A stretch of DNA of 64,000 nt from NCBI RefSeq assembly GCF_038784515.1, contig NZ_CP152376.1:124001-188000 (forward strand), given 5' to 3'. How positions within the stretch are numbered: the stretch's first letter is position 1; every line of letters begins with the position of its first letter. A program made the position numbers and the translations under genes. The notes beneath the pieces are model-generated. The model saw only the letters and a list, made by a program, of their open reading frames with translations, made no database searches and was not told the DNA's origin. The DNA is from Rhodoferax sp. GW822-FHT02A01 (GTDB lineage Bacteria > Pseudomonadota > Gammaproteobacteria > Burkholderiales > Burkholderiaceae_C). Shown here piece by piece: positions 1 through 9,424 of this stretch.

Positions 1-1
1 G

Positions 2-76
2 CCGGCGCAAGCGCTGTACGCATCCTTGGGCTGGCAGCTCGACGAAGTCTTCCTGGCCTACAACCTGAACCTTTGA
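2..76 (+). CDS. GNAT-family acetyltransferase, C-terminal fragment
   Basis: The reading frame is open from the window edge and ends with TGA at 74-76. The last residues (ALYASLGWQLDEVFLAYNL) match the usual C-terminal beta-strand of GNAT N-acetyltransferases, where 'ALYxSLGF...DEVFLxY' is common. Only about 24 codons are visible, so the substrate cannot be inferred. It converges on the VOC gene with a 28-nt gap. Confidence 0.55.
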   Translation, partial: PAQALYASLGWQLDEVFLAYNLNL

Positions 77-104
77 ACCTGCCTTCAGCTGCTACGCACG
101 CCCA

Positions 105-506
105 TCAGGGCACCGCTTCTTCGGCATGGCAGCACACACAGAGCTTGTTGCCGTCCAAGTCGCGGAAGTAAGCGCCATAGTAGTTGGCGTGGTACTGCGG
201 CCTCAGGCCCGGCGCCCCTTCGCTGTGGACTCCTTGGGCTAAGGCGGTGGTATAGGTTTGGTCTACCACGGCCCTGGTGGGCGCCAGCAGAGCCACCATC
301 TGGCCGTTGCCAGCCACATGGGGCTGCCCGTCGAAAGGTCTGCCAATCAGAAACAGTGGTCGCGCCTGGTGGGGCACCATCCAGCCAGCCCACGCTTTTT
401 CGGGCTCACTGAACTTCAACACCCAACCCAACGCAGACAGCACCCGGTCGTAGAAGGCAAAGGCCCGGTCGAAGTCGGTAATGCCGATGTGCGTGTGGGA
501 GATCAC
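105..506 (-). CDS. VOC (glyoxalase/bleomycin resistance) family protein
   Basis: A protein of 133 residues that opens with the VOC signature '[22 protein letters not shown]' (first beta-alpha unit, with a metal-ligand-type His) and closes with '[18 protein letters not shown]', the usual last strand with 'DPDGN-L'. This is the size of a one-domain VOC subunit, which dimerises to form metal-dependent lyase, dioxygenase or binding sites. The substrate is not predictable from sequence. Its start overlaps the stop of leuA by 4 nt, so it is probably translated from the leuA message. Confidence 0.8.
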   Translation of the reverse strand: MISHTHIGITDFDRAFAFYDRVLSALGWVLKFSEPEKAWAGWMVPHQARPLFLIGRPFDGQPHVAGNGQMVALLAPTRAVVDQTYTTALAQGVHSEGAPGLRPQYHANYYGAYFRDLDGNKLCVCCHAEEAVP

Positions 507-2227
507 GCTACAGCCTCCTCCACCTTGTCGCGCGTGCTCTCGATCTGCAAGCCCAGCCGATTCACGCCGCTGACCAATGCCTTGAGCGAGGCCGTGACGA
601 TGTTGCTGTCGAGTCCGACACCATAGCGCTCCGAGCGGGCACCAACGGCCGCCAACTCGATGAAAGCACAGGCCTGCGCATCGCCGGCATGCTGGCTGGC
701 TTTGGTGGAGCGCTCTTCAAAGCTGCGCACCTGCACTTCCAGACCCGCGCTTTGCAGCGCATGCACGGCTGCGTCAATGGGGCCATTGCCCACACCTCTG
801 AGCTGCACGGAACGCCCTTCCATGCTCAGTTGCAACTCGATGCCTTGCGCCGGTGTCTTGCCATGCCCGGCGACTTCAAACAGGTGGTGGCCCAGGTAAC
901 GCACGCTGGCGTTGTCGGCGTCCAAATAGGTGGCATCGAACAGGCTCCAGATGTCCTGTGCCGTCATCTCACCGCCGTGGGTATCGGTGTAGCTCTGCAC
1001 TTCACTGGAGAACTCCACTTGCAGGCGGCGCGGCATGACCACGCCGTATTCCACCTCCATGAGATAGGCCACGCCGCCTTTGCCACTCTGGCTGTTGACG
1101 CGGATGACCGAGTCGTAGCTGCGCCCCAGGTCTGCTGGATCGATCGGCATGTAAGGCACATCCCAGATCGTGTCCTTCTTCTGCGCGGCAAGCCCCTTCT
1201 TGATGGCATCCTGGTGCGAACCGCTAAAGGCCGTGAAGACCAGATCGCCCACATAAGGGTGACGGGGATGGATGGGAAGCTGGTTGCAGTATTCCACCGT
1301 GCGCGCCACTGCATTGATGTCGGAAAAGTCCAGGCCAGGCGCCACGCCCTGCGTGTACAGATTGAGCGCCAACGTCACGATATCCACATTACCGGTACGC
1401 TCGCCATTGCCGAACAGGCAACCCTCCACCCGGTCGGCGCCAGCCAGCAAACCCAACTCGGCGGCAGCAACCGCAGTACCCCGGTCATTGTGCGGGTGCA
1501 GGCTCAGGACAATGCTGTCACGCCGTGCCAGATGGCGATGCATCCACTCGATCTGGTCTGCGTAGACATTGGGGGTTGCGCCTTCCACGGTGGCGGGCAG
1601 GTTGAGGATGACCTTGTTGGAAGGTGTTGCGCCCCATTCCGCCGTTACTGCATTGCAGATTTCGAGTGCGAATTCGGGCTCGGTACTGCTAAAGACCTCA
1701 GGGCTGTATTCCAACTGGAACTCCGTGCCCGGCTGCTGGGCCGCCAGCTCCTTGATGAGGCGCACCGACTGCACGGCCATTTCCACGACCTCGGCCTTCT
1801 GCATGCCAAAGACCACCTCACGGAACACGGGGGCAGTGGCGTTGTAGACGTGCACGATGGCGCGGCGTGCCCCTTGGAGGGACTCGAAAGTACGACGGAT
1901 CAGATGCTCGCGTGACTGGGTCAGGACTTCAATGGTCACATCCGCCGGAATGTGACCGCCCTCGATCAGGTTGCGTACGAAATCGAAGTCGGTCTGGGAC
2001 GCGCTGGGAAAGGCCACCTCGATTTCCTTGAAGCCCACTTCACACAGCTTGCGGAACATGCGCATCTTGCGTTCGCCGTTCATGGGTTCAAACAGAGACT
2101 GGTTGCCGTCACGCAAGTCGCTGCTCATCCAGATGGGCGCCGCGGTCAGTGTTTTGGAAGGCCATTGGCGGTCAGCAAGCTGGACGCCCTGGAAAGGTCG
2201 GTACTTGGAAGCGGGATTGGCTAACAC
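503..2227 (-). CDS. leuA: 2-isopropylmalate synthase
   Basis: LeuA condenses acetyl-CoA with 2-oxoisovalerate, the first committed step of leucine biosynthesis. About 574 residues, the size of the longer LeuA type. The N-terminal TIM barrel carries '[11 protein letters not shown]' (metal and substrate site) and the metal-binding '[14 protein letters not shown]'; the C-terminal 150 residues resemble the leucine-responsive regulatory domain, so leucine feedback inhibition is expected. The frame opens with a TTG at 2233, but the GTG at 2227 sits 7 nt after a clean AAGGAG, whereas TTG is only 1 nt from it, so GTG is preferred. The 139 nt upstream are AT-rich and look promoter-like; no leader peptide or riboswitch was recognised. 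Confidence 0.95.
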   Translation of the reverse strand: MLANPASKYRPFQGVQLADRQWPSKTLTAAPIWMSSDLRDGNQSLFEPMNGERKMRMFRKLCEVGFKEIEVAFPSASQTDFDFVRNLIEGGHIPADVTIEVLTQSREHLIRRTFESLQGARRAIVHVYNATAPVFREVVFGMQKAEVVEMAVQSVRLIKELAAQQPGTEFQLEYSPEVFSSTEPEFALEICNAVTAEWGATPSNKVILNLPATVEGATPNVYADQIEWMHRHLARRDSIVLSLHPHNDRGTAVAAAELGLLAGADRVEGCLFGNGERTGNVDIVTLALNLYTQGVAPGLDFSDINAVARTVEYCNQLPIHPRHPYVGDLVFTAFSGSHQDAIKKGLAAQKKDTIWDVPYMPIDPADLGRSYDSVIRVNSQSGKGGVAYLMEVEYGVVMPRRLQVEFSSEVQSYTDTHGGEMTAQDIWSLFDATYLDADNASVRYLGHHLFEVAGHGKTPAQGIELQLSMEGRSVQLRGVGNGPIDAAVHALQSAGLEVQVRSFEERSTKASQHAGDAQACAFIELAAVGARSERYGVGLDSNIVTASLKALVSGVNRLGLQIESTRDKVEEAVA

Positions 2228-2366
2228 GGGCAAACTCCTTATAAGACTTACGAACGGGTATAAGAAGCATGTTATGCCATTGCAGTGCGCAGATTATTGC
2301 CAATGCATGCTTTAAATCAAATTTATTTGGCAACAACTACCAATTTTTAATAAAATTAAGCATTAT

Positions 2367-4253
2367 TTATGATAATTCGAACGTTTTCTCGCCAGCATAC
2401 TTACCGACCAGTGCACGCAGTCGATCTGCATTTACCGGTTTGCTGAGAAAGTCATTGGCGCCTGCAGCCAGAGCCTGGCCATTGGCGTCGTTCATGACGT
2501 CAGCGGTAAGCACCACAATCGGCAGTTTGGAAGCTGCACCTTGCAGAGCACGAATGGCGCGGGTCGCGGTCAGACCGTCCATGACCGGCATGTTCACATC
2601 CATCAGCACCATGTCAAAGGGTTTGCGTTGAACCCAGTCCAGTGCCTGTTCCCCGTTTTCACAGAACGTAGCCTCACAGCCCATGCGACGCAACAGGACC
2701 GCAACCAGCTTTTGGTTGATCGGGTGGTCTTCCACCACCAGCACCCGCATATCCTGTGTGACCACGTCTGCTGTAGCGCCTTCGCCCGTCACAGTCGGCT
2801 CCTGAGTCACAGGATTCGGCTGAACCAATGGTGAGTTGGCTGCCGCAGCACTCAGCCCTGGATGAAATGGCACCCGCACTTTGACCGTGAAGGTCGACCC
2901 GGTCCCCACCACGCTTCGCACCGTGATCTCACCATCCATCATGCGTGCCAGGGACTGCGATATTTCCAGCCCCAGGCCAGCACCACCAAACTTGCGTGTA
3001 CGGCTGTCATCCCCCTGAGAGAAGCGTTGGAACAACCGCGAAAGTGTCTGGGAATCCATACCAATGCCGGTATCTGTGATTTCAAATTCCAGGGCAATGG
3101 TCTGCTCCATGCGCATGGCCTCGAAAACCTTCAGGTGCACATGACCGATTTCGGTGAACTTGATGGCGTTGTTCAACAGATTGAACAGGATTTGCTTGAG
3201 ACGCGTCTCATCCACGAAGACCAGAGGCAGCACAGCCTGCGGCAGATCGATGTGAAATTCCAGGCCCTTGCTTTTGGCCAGCGGCTGCATCAGGGCTGCC
3301 ACGTCCGCCAGCACGTGCGGAACTGCCACATAGGTGGATTTCAGTGAAAGTTTGCCGGACTCTAGCGCGGACAAGTCCAGCACATCGTTCAACAACGTCA
3401 GCAGATGGCCGGCAGATGTGCGTGCCATCTGGACATAGTCGGTTTGCTCGGCGTTCATGGGCGTGCTTTGCAGCAGGTCCAGCATGCCGATGAGCCCGTT
3501 GAACGGGGTGCGGAGTTCATGACTCATATTCGCCAGAAATTGGCTTTTGCCCCGACTTGCCGACTCGGCACGAAAGCGAGCTTCGCGCAATTCCTGGGTG
3601 AGTTGCTCCATGGCCCTCCGCTCGGCCTCCAGGCGCCTGTGGCGCATGACAAGGGCGCCCGAGGCGATCGTCAGCAAAGCCAGTTGTGCAATAGTCAGCC
3701 AGACAATGAGGCCGTTTTGCCTGCCCATGGCGTCCGATTGGTGCTCCAGCAGCAACGCGACCTCGGAATCTGCTGCAAGAGTCAGTGCCTGCACATCGGG
3801 CCCAAGCGTGTTGAGTCTTTTCTGAGCGTTGGCAAGCCCGGCAAATCGGATAGGTCTGTCGGACAGCGCCGCGTCCATCTCCACCAACAAAGGCTCCAGG
3901 CCTGCAAAGACCTTGCGGTACTCCTCGCGTCCCGTCAACAGCGCAACACTGGGGCTGTCACGCAGCAGGGTCAGGCGACTGAGAAAGATGTCATAGCGCA
4001 GCGACAGGGCGTCGGCGTCGTTCTCCGTACGGCTGACCAGCGCTTCGCCCAATGCCTGCCTGGTACGCAGAAATTCCCGCTCAAACTGGAAAACCAGCGC
4101 AGTCAGTGAATCCGAGCGCAGGGCGTTGCTCTTATCGATGGCGCGCATTTGCGCAATCTCGGATACCAGCAACGCCGCCATGGCCAGTGCCATGGCGGCC
4201 GTCCCCAACGCAAGCCAGAGCAAAAAGCCCCGGTTATTTCTGCCGCCATACAT
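2367..4253 (-). CDS. hybrid sensor histidine kinase/response regulator
   Basis: 628 residues. A transmembrane helix at about 8-31 and a second at about 180-203 bracket a periplasmic, mostly helical sensor region. Then come a HisKA domain with phosphoacceptor H245 in 'SHELRTPFNG', a HATPase domain (N box 'NLLNNAIKF', 'DTGIGM', 'GGAGLGLEIS'), and a C-terminal receiver with phosphoacceptor D552 in 'VLMDVNMPVMDG'. There is no HPt or output domain, so signalling must pass to another protein. It lies 7 nt behind the exported molybdopterin-fold protein and is probably co-transcribed with it, which may supply or modulate the periplasmic signal. The ligand is unknown. Confidence 0.93.
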   Translation of the reverse strand: MYGGRNNRGFLLWLALGTAAMALAMAALLVSEIAQMRAIDKSNALRSDSLTALVFQFEREFLRTRQALGEALVSRTENDADALSLRYDIFLSRLTLLRDSPSVALLTGREEYRKVFAGLEPLLVEMDAALSDRPIRFAGLANAQKRLNTLGPDVQALTLAADSEVALLLEHQSDAMGRQNGLIVWLTIAQLALLTIASGALVMRHRRLEAERRAMEQLTQELREARFRAESASRGKSQFLANMSHELRTPFNGLIGMLDLLQSTPMNAEQTDYVQMARTSAGHLLTLLNDVLDLSALESGKLSLKSTYVAVPHVLADVAALMQPLAKSKGLEFHIDLPQAVLPLVFVDETRLKQILFNLLNNAIKFTEIGHVHLKVFEAMRMEQTIALEFEITDTGIGMDSQTLSRLFQRFSQGDDSRTRKFGGAGLGLEISQSLARMMDGEITVRSVVGTGSTFTVKVRVPFHPGLSAAAANSPLVQPNPVTQEPTVTGEGATADVVTQDMRVLVVEDHPINQKLVAVLLRRMGCEATFCENGEQALDWVQRKPFDMVLMDVNMPVMDGLTATRAIRALQGAASKLPIVVLTADVMNDANGQALAAGANDFLSKPVNADRLRALVGKYAGEKTFELS

Positions 4254-4260
4254 CGCCGGT

Positions 4261-4773
4261 CTATTCGATCGTCAGTGACTTGAGCTGCCAGGCCGAGCGT
4301 TCGTAATAGATGGCAGAGCGAAGCTCTGGATTAGAGTCGTAGGGATAGACGATGAACAAGGGGCCTTTGGTCTTGACCGGAATGCTCTTGCCATTCATCT
4401 TGTGGGCCAGAATCACATCGAACTTCTGCGCGTCCTCGAACGGCACGGATGTCTGGTAATCATTCAGTGCAACTGCCTTCAAAAGGGTGCCGGAGGCCTT
4501 GGCGGCCGCCAGCACATCGCGCAACAAAGGTCCGGTGAACGCGATAGGCTGCTTATCCCACGGCGTCATGGTGGTAAACGTGCGCTGCGGCAGCTTCTCC
4601 ACCATCTCCATGTCAAACACCGCTGCATTGGGCGCGTTCTTTTCGCCGACATTGCCGGAAAGCGTCAATACGACTTTGCTTTTGGCAGGCTGCAACGCGG
4701 CCGCAGGAAGTGCCATGCTTAGAACCACACTGATGCCACAAAGGACAAAAATGCGAAAAAGCATTGAAATCAT
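4261..4773 (-). CDS. exported molybdopterin-oxidoreductase-fold protein
   Basis: 170 residues. An N-terminal hydrophobic signal peptide (about residues 1-26, ending near 'LPAAALQ') is followed by a short version of the sulfite-oxidase-type molybdopterin-binding fold, seen in 'WDKQPIAFTGPLLRDVLAAA', 'ALNDYQTSVPFEDA' and 'GPLFIVYPYD'. Proteins of this kind are often encoded beside membrane kinases or cyclases. The cofactor-ligating cysteine of true sulfite oxidases is not evident, so it may be a binding protein rather than an enzyme. Start: ATG at 4773; an in-frame ATG three codons in is an alternative. The downstream hybrid kinase follows after 7 nt. Confidence 0.7.
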   Translation of the reverse strand: MISMLFRIFVLCGISVVLSMALPAAALQPAKSKVVLTLSGNVGEKNAPNAAVFDMEMVEKLPQRTFTTMTPWDKQPIAFTGPLLRDVLAAAKASGTLLKAVALNDYQTSVPFEDAQKFDVILAHKMNGKSIPVKTKGPLFIVYPYDSNPELRSAIYYERSAWQLKSLTIE

Positions 4774-4806
4774 AAAAACGGCCTTTTTGATAAAATCGGA
4801 AAGGCC
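4774..4806 (-). terminator. hairpin terminator after the FKBP gene
   Basis: On the minus strand the stem GGCCTTT/AAAGGCC (7 bp, 13-nt loop) is followed by GTTTTT. It lies about 30 nt past the stop of the FKBP gene. The T-run ends at the start codon of the next gene, so it could also act as an attenuator or fold over that gene's ribosome site. Confidence 0.5.
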
Positions 4807-4835
4807 AAACTCTACACCGGAAAGCTTACATAACG

Positions 4836-5312
4836 TCAGTGGTGGTGACCGTGGGCTCCATGCACGTGTCCGTGGGCCACTTCTTCCTCTGTGGCGGGCC
4901 GTACTTCCAGAACCTTCAGTCCAAAGCGCAGTGGCTTACCAGCCAGAGGATGGTTTCCGTCCAAGTAGACCGTATCACCTTTGATCTTCAGGACGGTAAA
5001 CACGATGGTGTGACCGCTTTCGTCACGGCCTTCCAGCTGACCGCCGATCTTGACGCCGGGCGGGAACTGCTTCTTTGGAATGGTCTGCAGGAGCGCTTCA
5101 TTGCGGGCGCCAAAGGCATCTTCCGGTTGAAGCTCAATCGTCGCTTGATACCCCGCTTCTTTGCCTTCCAATGCCTCTTCGATCTTGGCGAAGGTGTTGC
5201 CATAGCCGCCATGCAGGTAAGACATGGGCTCTTTGCTTTCTTCCAGCAGCTTGCCGGTGATTTCGGAAACCGTATAGCGCAGGGTAACTGCCGAGTTTTT
5301 TTCGATTTTCAT
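4836..5312 (-). CDS. FKBP-type peptidyl-prolyl isomerase, SlyD-like
   Basis: 158 residues starting 'MKIEKNSAVTLRYTV'. The layout is that of SlyD: an FKBP half-domain, an inserted flap ('ELQPEDAFGARNE...QFPPGVKIGGQLEG') and the closing 'VDGNHPLAGK'-type motif, here 'LDGNHPLAGKPLRFGLKVLEV'. The tail is His-rich ('HGHVHGAHGHHH'), as in metal-binding SlyD proteins. It should catalyse prolyl isomerisation as a cytosolic chaperone and may bind nickel. A longer open frame extends upstream to 5603 but runs through the divergent glutaredoxin gene and has no family similarity, so the start at 5312 is chosen. Confidence 0.92.
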   Translation of the reverse strand: MKIEKNSAVTLRYTVSEITGKLLEESKEPMSYLHGGYGNTFAKIEEALEGKEAGYQATIELQPEDAFGARNEALLQTIPKKQFPPGVKIGGQLEGRDESGHTIVFTVLKIKGDTVYLDGNHPLAGKPLRFGLKVLEVRPATEEEVAHGHVHGAHGHHH

Positions 5313-5442
5313 AAGATTGGGGGTGAGTGGATGGGGCATTATCGACAAAAACCCTCTTGAACTAGGCAGCATGCGCCGACGGCATCCCTCCCAATGTGCG
5401 AAGGTGGATAATTCGCTTCTGTATCCATTTGAGGTTTTTGAC

Positions 5443-5769
5443 ATGAGTGACGCACAACACCGTATTGATGAACTGGTTAAATCCAACGAAGTCCTGCTGT
5501 TCATGAAGGGCACGGCCAGTTTCCCGCAATGTGGCTTCTCCGGTCGCGCAATCCAGATTCTCAAAGCCTGTGGCGTGGACCCCAAGTCCATCAAGACCGT
5601 CAACGTGCTCGAAGACGATGAAATCCGTCAGGGCATCAAGGAATACAGCCAGTGGCCCACCATTCCGCAGCTCTACATCAAGGGCGAGTTCATTGGCGGC
5701 TCCGACATCATGATGGAGATGTACGAGTCTGGCGAACTGGCCCAGACTCTGGCGTCCAAACCGGCCTGA
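5443..5769 (+). CDS. grxD: monothiol glutaredoxin
   Basis: 108 residues from 'MSDAQHRIDELV'. The monothiol active site is in 'GTASFPQCGFSG' (CGFS), and the glutathione/Fe-S contact motifs 'WPTIPQLYIKGEFIGG' and 'GGSDIMMEM' are complete. Grx4-type proteins hold a [2Fe-2S] cluster between two subunits and transfer it in iron-sulfur protein maturation. The frame could extend upstream to 5317, but the chosen ATG has a GAGG 9 nt before it and matches the family N-terminus. Divergent from the FKBP gene with 130 nt between starts. Confidence 0.95.
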   Translation: MSDAQHRIDELVKSNEVLLFMKGTASFPQCGFSGRAIQILKACGVDPKSIKTVNVLEDDEIRQGIKEYSQWPTIPQLYIKGEFIGGSDIMMEMYESGELAQTLASKPA

Positions 5770-5773
5770 GGAT

Positions 5774-6421
5774 TCAGGCGGCAAACTCCCAGCGCCGCTT
5801 GGCTCCCAGCACCGCATCCGGATACGCTGCCTTGCCGCGCGAGCCGTTATAGCGCCCCAGCGCCATGAAGTGGTCTTCGCGCTCCAGGTCAAGGTAGTGA
5901 CGCAAGATCACACAGCCAAAGCGCAGGTTCACCTTCATCATGAAAAGGCTGTTGGCGTCGCCATCTCCAATGCTGCGCGTCCAGAATGGCATCACCTGCA
6001 TGTATCCCCGCGCACCCACGCTACTGACCGCGTACTGGCGAAAGTTGCTCTCCACCTGAATCAGCCCCAACACCAGGGCTATATCCAGGCGGGCACGTTT
6101 GCAGTCGTACCACAGGGTCTGCAAAAACTCCGTTCGCTGCTGCAGGGTCCTGAGGTCGGACCGACGCGCCACCAGGCGTTCATTCATCTCTAGCTTCCAG
6201 CGCAGGTAATGCATCTTGGCCTCGGTGCTGGAAAACGGCGGCTCAGGCGGCTCGCCGCTGGCAACTGCTGCACTCAGTGCATTGCGAACCGCGTCTGCCA
6301 AGGGTTCTTCGATTTGCCCACCCGCGTGCGCCACCCGTCCAAGACCGGCTAAACCCGGCGCGGCCAAATATTGCAGCAATCGGCGACGACCCAGGCCGAG
6401 CGCCTGTGCGTCTGGCTTCAT
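5774..6421 (-). CDS. lytic transglycosylase domain protein
   Basis: 215 residues. The N-terminus '[23 protein letters not shown]' is a twin-arginine-like export signal. From about residue 110 there is an SLT (Slt70-type) fold, with the catalytic Glu in '[30 protein letters not shown]', then '[16 protein letters not shown]' and '[18 protein letters not shown]'. Such enzymes cleave murein glycan strands to 1,6-anhydro ends in the periplasm. Its start overlaps the proS stop by 4 nt (ATGA), so it depends on proS transcription. Confidence 0.9.
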   Translation of the reverse strand: MKPDAQALGLGRRRLLQYLAAPGLAGLGRVAHAGGQIEEPLADAVRNALSAAVASGEPPEPPFSSTEAKMHYLRWKLEMNERLVARRSDLRTLQQRTEFLQTLWYDCKRARLDIALVLGLIQVESNFRQYAVSSVGARGYMQVMPFWTRSIGDGDANSLFMMKVNLRFGCVILRHYLDLEREDHFMALGRYNGSRGKAAYPDAVLGAKRRWEFAA

Positions 6422-8160
6422 GCCTTCAAACGTGACCGGATCAACTCCACGATTTCAGCGACGGCGACATTGGTTGCAGCCTTGTCTCGGCGGTGCTGGT
6501 ACTCCACCACACCCTCTTTCAGACCACGATCACCCAGCGTCACCCGATGGGGCACACCGATCAGCTCCCAATCGGCAAACATGGCGCCAGGGCGCTCGTT
6601 GCGGTCATCCAGAATCACGTCCACACCGGCCGCCAGCAATTCCTCATAAAGCGTGTCAGCCGCTGCCTTGACGTCAGGGAAGCGATCCGGGCTGATGGGG
6701 CACAAAACGACCGTGAAAGGCGCAATGGCATCCGGCCAGATGATGCCGCGCTCGTCGTGGTTCTGCTCGATGGCTGCTGCCGGCAAACGGGTGATGCCGA
6801 TGCCATAGCAACCCATTTCCATGAACTGCGGCTTGCCGTTGACGTCCAGGAACGTGGCGTTCATGGCACGGCTGTATTTGGTTCCCAAATAGAAGACGTG
6901 GCCCACTTCAATGCCGCGCTCGATGGCTAAGGTGCCCTTGCCATCCGGCGACAGATCCCCTTCGACCACATTGCGCAGGTCGACCACCACATCCGGTTCG
7001 GGCAGATCACGCCCCCAATTCACGCCGCTCAAGTGGTAGTCCACCTCATTGGCACCGCAGATCCAGTCCGACATCAACGCGACTTCCCGGTCTGCCACGA
7101 CGCGCAAAGGCTTCTTCAAGCCAACCGGTCCCAAATACCCCGGTTCGCAGCCAAAATGCTCATCGATTTCGGCCAAAGTTGCAAAACGGAAACCTGCCAG
7201 TCCAGGCACCTTGCCCACCTTGATCTCATTCATGCTGCGATCGCCGCGAATCAGCAGCAACCAGACCTGGGATTTGACGATTTCACCCTTTTCATCACGG
7301 GTGTCTGTTGCAACCACCAGAGACTTCAGGGAGTTTTCGATCGGCAACTTCAAGTAATTTGCCACATCAACGCAAGTGCTCATGCCAGGCGTGGCCACTT
7401 TTGCCAATGTCTGGGCGGGCGCCGGGCGCGGCCCCGCGGGAGCCAAGGCTTCAGCCTTTTCCATATTGGCGGCGTATTCGCTTTGCGGGCAGTAGACGAT
7501 GGCATCTTCCCCGGTGGCGGCAATCACCTGGAACTCTTCGGACAGATCACCACCAATGGCGCCACTATCGGCCGCTACTGCACGATAGACCAAACCAAAG
7601 CGGTCAAAGATCCTGCGGTAGGCCTTGGCCATAATCTGGTAGCTCACCTTGGCCGCGTCTTGGTCGCGGTCGAAGCTGTACGCGTCCTTCATGATAAATT
7701 CGCGCCCGCGCATCAACCCAAAGCGTGGACGCCGCTCATCGCGGAACTTGGTCTGGATTTGGTACAGGTTCTTGGGCAGCTGCTTGTAGCTCTTGATTTC
7801 CTGACGCGCAATATCGGTAACCACTTCTTCACTGGTCGGCTGCACCACGTAATCGCGTTCGTGCCGGTCCTTGATACGCAATAGTTCCGGGCCCATGGCT
7901 TCAAATCGCCCGGTCTCCTGCCAAAGCTCCGCGGGTTGCACCACGGGCATGGTCAGTTCGACGGCACCGGCACGGTTCATTTCCTCGCGCACGATGGCCT
8001 CCACCTTGCGTATCACCCGCAGGCCCATGGGCATGTAGTTGTAAATGCCTGCGCCCAGCTTCTTGATCAACCCAGCCCGCGTCATCAGCTTGTGACTGAC
8101 GACCTCAGCATCGGCTGGCGCTTCTTTCAGGGTGGAAATGAGGAACTGGGAGGCTTTCAT
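6418..8160 (-). CDS. proS: prolyl-tRNA synthetase
   Basis: 580 residues, the bacterial long type. Class II motif 1 is at '[22 protein letters not shown]', motif 2 at '[19 protein letters not shown]' and motif 3 at '[18 protein letters not shown]'. Between motifs 2 and 3 (about residues 230-390) lies the YbaK-like editing insertion that hydrolyses Ala-tRNA(Pro). The C-terminal anticodon-binding domain includes '[27 protein letters not shown]'. It charges tRNA-Pro, and a tRNA-Pro(CGG) gene lies about 5 kb away. Divergent from rppH; the murein hydrolase gene overlaps its end. Confidence 0.97.
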   Translation of the reverse strand: MKASQFLISTLKEAPADAEVVSHKLMTRAGLIKKLGAGIYNYMPMGLRVIRKVEAIVREEMNRAGAVELTMPVVQPAELWQETGRFEAMGPELLRIKDRHERDYVVQPTSEEVVTDIARQEIKSYKQLPKNLYQIQTKFRDERRPRFGLMRGREFIMKDAYSFDRDQDAAKVSYQIMAKAYRRIFDRFGLVYRAVAADSGAIGGDLSEEFQVIAATGEDAIVYCPQSEYAANMEKAEALAPAGPRPAPAQTLAKVATPGMSTCVDVANYLKLPIENSLKSLVVATDTRDEKGEIVKSQVWLLLIRGDRSMNEIKVGKVPGLAGFRFATLAEIDEHFGCEPGYLGPVGLKKPLRVVADREVALMSDWICGANEVDYHLSGVNWGRDLPEPDVVVDLRNVVEGDLSPDGKGTLAIERGIEVGHVFYLGTKYSRAMNATFLDVNGKPQFMEMGCYGIGITRLPAAAIEQNHDERGIIWPDAIAPFTVVLCPISPDRFPDVKAAADTLYEELLAAGVDVILDDRNERPGAMFADWELIGVPHRVTLGDRGLKEGVVEYQHRRDKAATNVAVAEIVELIRSRLKA

Positions 8161-8206
8161 GACAACTACTCGATCAACTTCAAAGGCTGCTAGGGCACTT
8201 CGTCAC

Positions 8207-8234
8207 TTGATGCACGCCGCTTGCTGTGCATAAT
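8207..8234 (+). promoter_or_regulatory. candidate sigma-70 promoter of rppH
   Basis: TTGATG at 8207-8212, a 16-nt spacer and CATAAT at 8229-8234, about 30 nt before the rppH start. Both hexamers are near consensus and the position fits a short leader. Called by eye. Confidence 0.45.
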
Positions 8235-8263
8235 GAACGAAGTTTAAGAATTGGGGTTTGATT

Positions 8264-8896
8264 ATGCTTGACCGGGACGGCTTTCGCCCCAACGTCGGCA
8301 TCATCCTGCTCAACCATAAAAATCAGGTATTTTGGGGCAAGCGCATACGAACCCACTCGTGGCAGTTTCCGCAGGGTGGCATTGACCGGGGCGAAACCCC
8401 CGAGCAGGCCATGTTCCGTGAATTGCACGAAGAAGTCGGACTCCATCCGGAGCATGTTGCGATAGTTGCCCGTACCCGAGATTGGTTGCGCTATGAGGTG
8501 CCAGACAGGTACATACGACGCGATGCACGTGGCCACTACAAGGGCCAAAAGCAGATCTGGTATTTGCTGCAACTCACCGGCCACGACTGGGATTTGAACC
8601 TGCGCGCGACCGACCATCCGGAGTTTGACGCGTGGCGCTGGAATGACTACTGGGTTCCGCTGGAGGCCGTGGTCGAATTCAAGCGTGGTGTCTACGAAAT
8701 GGCGTTGACCGAGCTCGCCCGGTTTTTGCCGCGCCATGACGCCCGCAATCGCTATTTACGCCATGGGCATAGACCCAGGGAGCAGGAATTGCCCGCACAG
8801 GGCAATGCGCTGCCAATCTCCAACAATTCAACCGGCTCCATGGGTGACACCCAAGGCGGGACCGGAAACCCTGTATCGGACTCGCATGAAACTTAA
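8264..8896 (+). CDS. rppH: RNA pyrophosphohydrolase (Nudix)
   Basis: About 210 residues starting '[17 protein letters not shown]'. RppH removes pyrophosphate from the 5' end of triphosphorylated mRNA and so triggers decay. The Nudix box '[23 protein letters not shown]' is intact, and the RppH hallmarks '[16 protein letters not shown]' and 'YRDRYIRR'-like '[24 protein letters not shown]' are present. The ATG at 8264 is preferred to a TTG two codons upstream. The last 40 residues are low-complexity and variable, as in beta-proteobacterial homologues. It overlaps the next gene by 11 nt. Confidence 0.95.
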   Translation: MLDRDGFRPNVGIILLNHKNQVFWGKRIRTHSWQFPQGGIDRGETPEQAMFRELHEEVGLHPEHVAIVARTRDWLRYEVPDRYIRRDARGHYKGQKQIWYLLQLTGHDWDLNLRATDHPEFDAWRWNDYWVPLEAVVEFKRGVYEMALTELARFLPRHDARNRYLRHGHRPREQELPAQGNALPISNNSTGSMGDTQGGTGNPVSDSHET

Positions 8897-9413
8897 GGTC
8901 CTTGCAACCTGGACGTTGATGTTTTCGTTCACATTGCTCAGCACTAACAGCCTGGCTCAGACTACCAAGGTGACCGAAGAAGATGAATGGGTGGAAGAAC
9001 AAGCGCCTCCACCGCCAGCATTTTCAAAAGAACATTTGATACCAATTGACTTGCCATTGCATATGACCGTCAAGGTGGGAGCAGATCCCAACAGCATTGT
9101 TGTGGGAACTGACGGTGTCGTTCGCTATGTGTTGGTCATCACCAATACGACCGGCACCACCAGTGCTTTGTACGAAGGAATTCGCTGTACAACCGACGAG
9201 GTAAAGATGTATGCACGGCTGGGCTCATCGGGAACGTGGACTACTCTTGCGTCCCCAACCTGGAAGCCCGTGAGTGACAATTTGCCCTCTGGAATCTCGC
9301 TGGCTTTTGCGCGCCAGGGCGGCTGCCTGAACAGGCTTGCCACTTCAAAAAGCGAAATCATTGCCGCTCTTACAGCGCGTGTCCGAGTTGGGCCTTCAAT
9401 GCGTGGCCAGTAA
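8886..9413 (+). CDS. CNP1-like exported protein
   Basis: 175 residues with a signal peptide (about 1-23, '[23 protein letters not shown]') followed by an acidic, proline-rich stretch ('[14 protein letters not shown]'). The body ('[30 protein letters not shown]') matches the CNP1-like family known from Neisseria and other betaproteobacteria. The function is not established; it is probably periplasmic. The ATG overlaps the rppH stop, and this rppH-CNP1-proB layout is common in Burkholderiales. It converges on proB with an 11-nt gap. Confidence 0.8.
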   Translation: MKLKVLATWTLMFSFTLLSTNSLAQTTKVTEEDEWVEEQAPPPPAFSKEHLIPIDLPLHMTVKVGADPNSIVVGTDGVVRYVLVITNTTGTTSALYEGIRCTTDEVKMYARLGSSGTWTTLASPTWKPVSDNLPSGISLAFARQGGCLNRLATSKSEIIAALTARVRVGPSMRGQ

Positions 9414-9424
9414 GGCCGACCAAA

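Noticed and set aside
689..1915. 408-codon open frame on the plus strand opposite leuA
   Set aside because: leuA is strongly supported by motifs; the antisense frame has no family features and results from high-GC codon use.
2234..2366. Leucine leader peptide or riboswitch before leuA
   Set aside because: No Leu-rich short frame or recognisable attenuator hairpin was found in this AT-rich gap.
5313..5603. 97-codon N-terminal extension of the FKBP gene
   Set aside because: It runs antisense through the glutaredoxin gene and lacks similarity to SlyD proteins.
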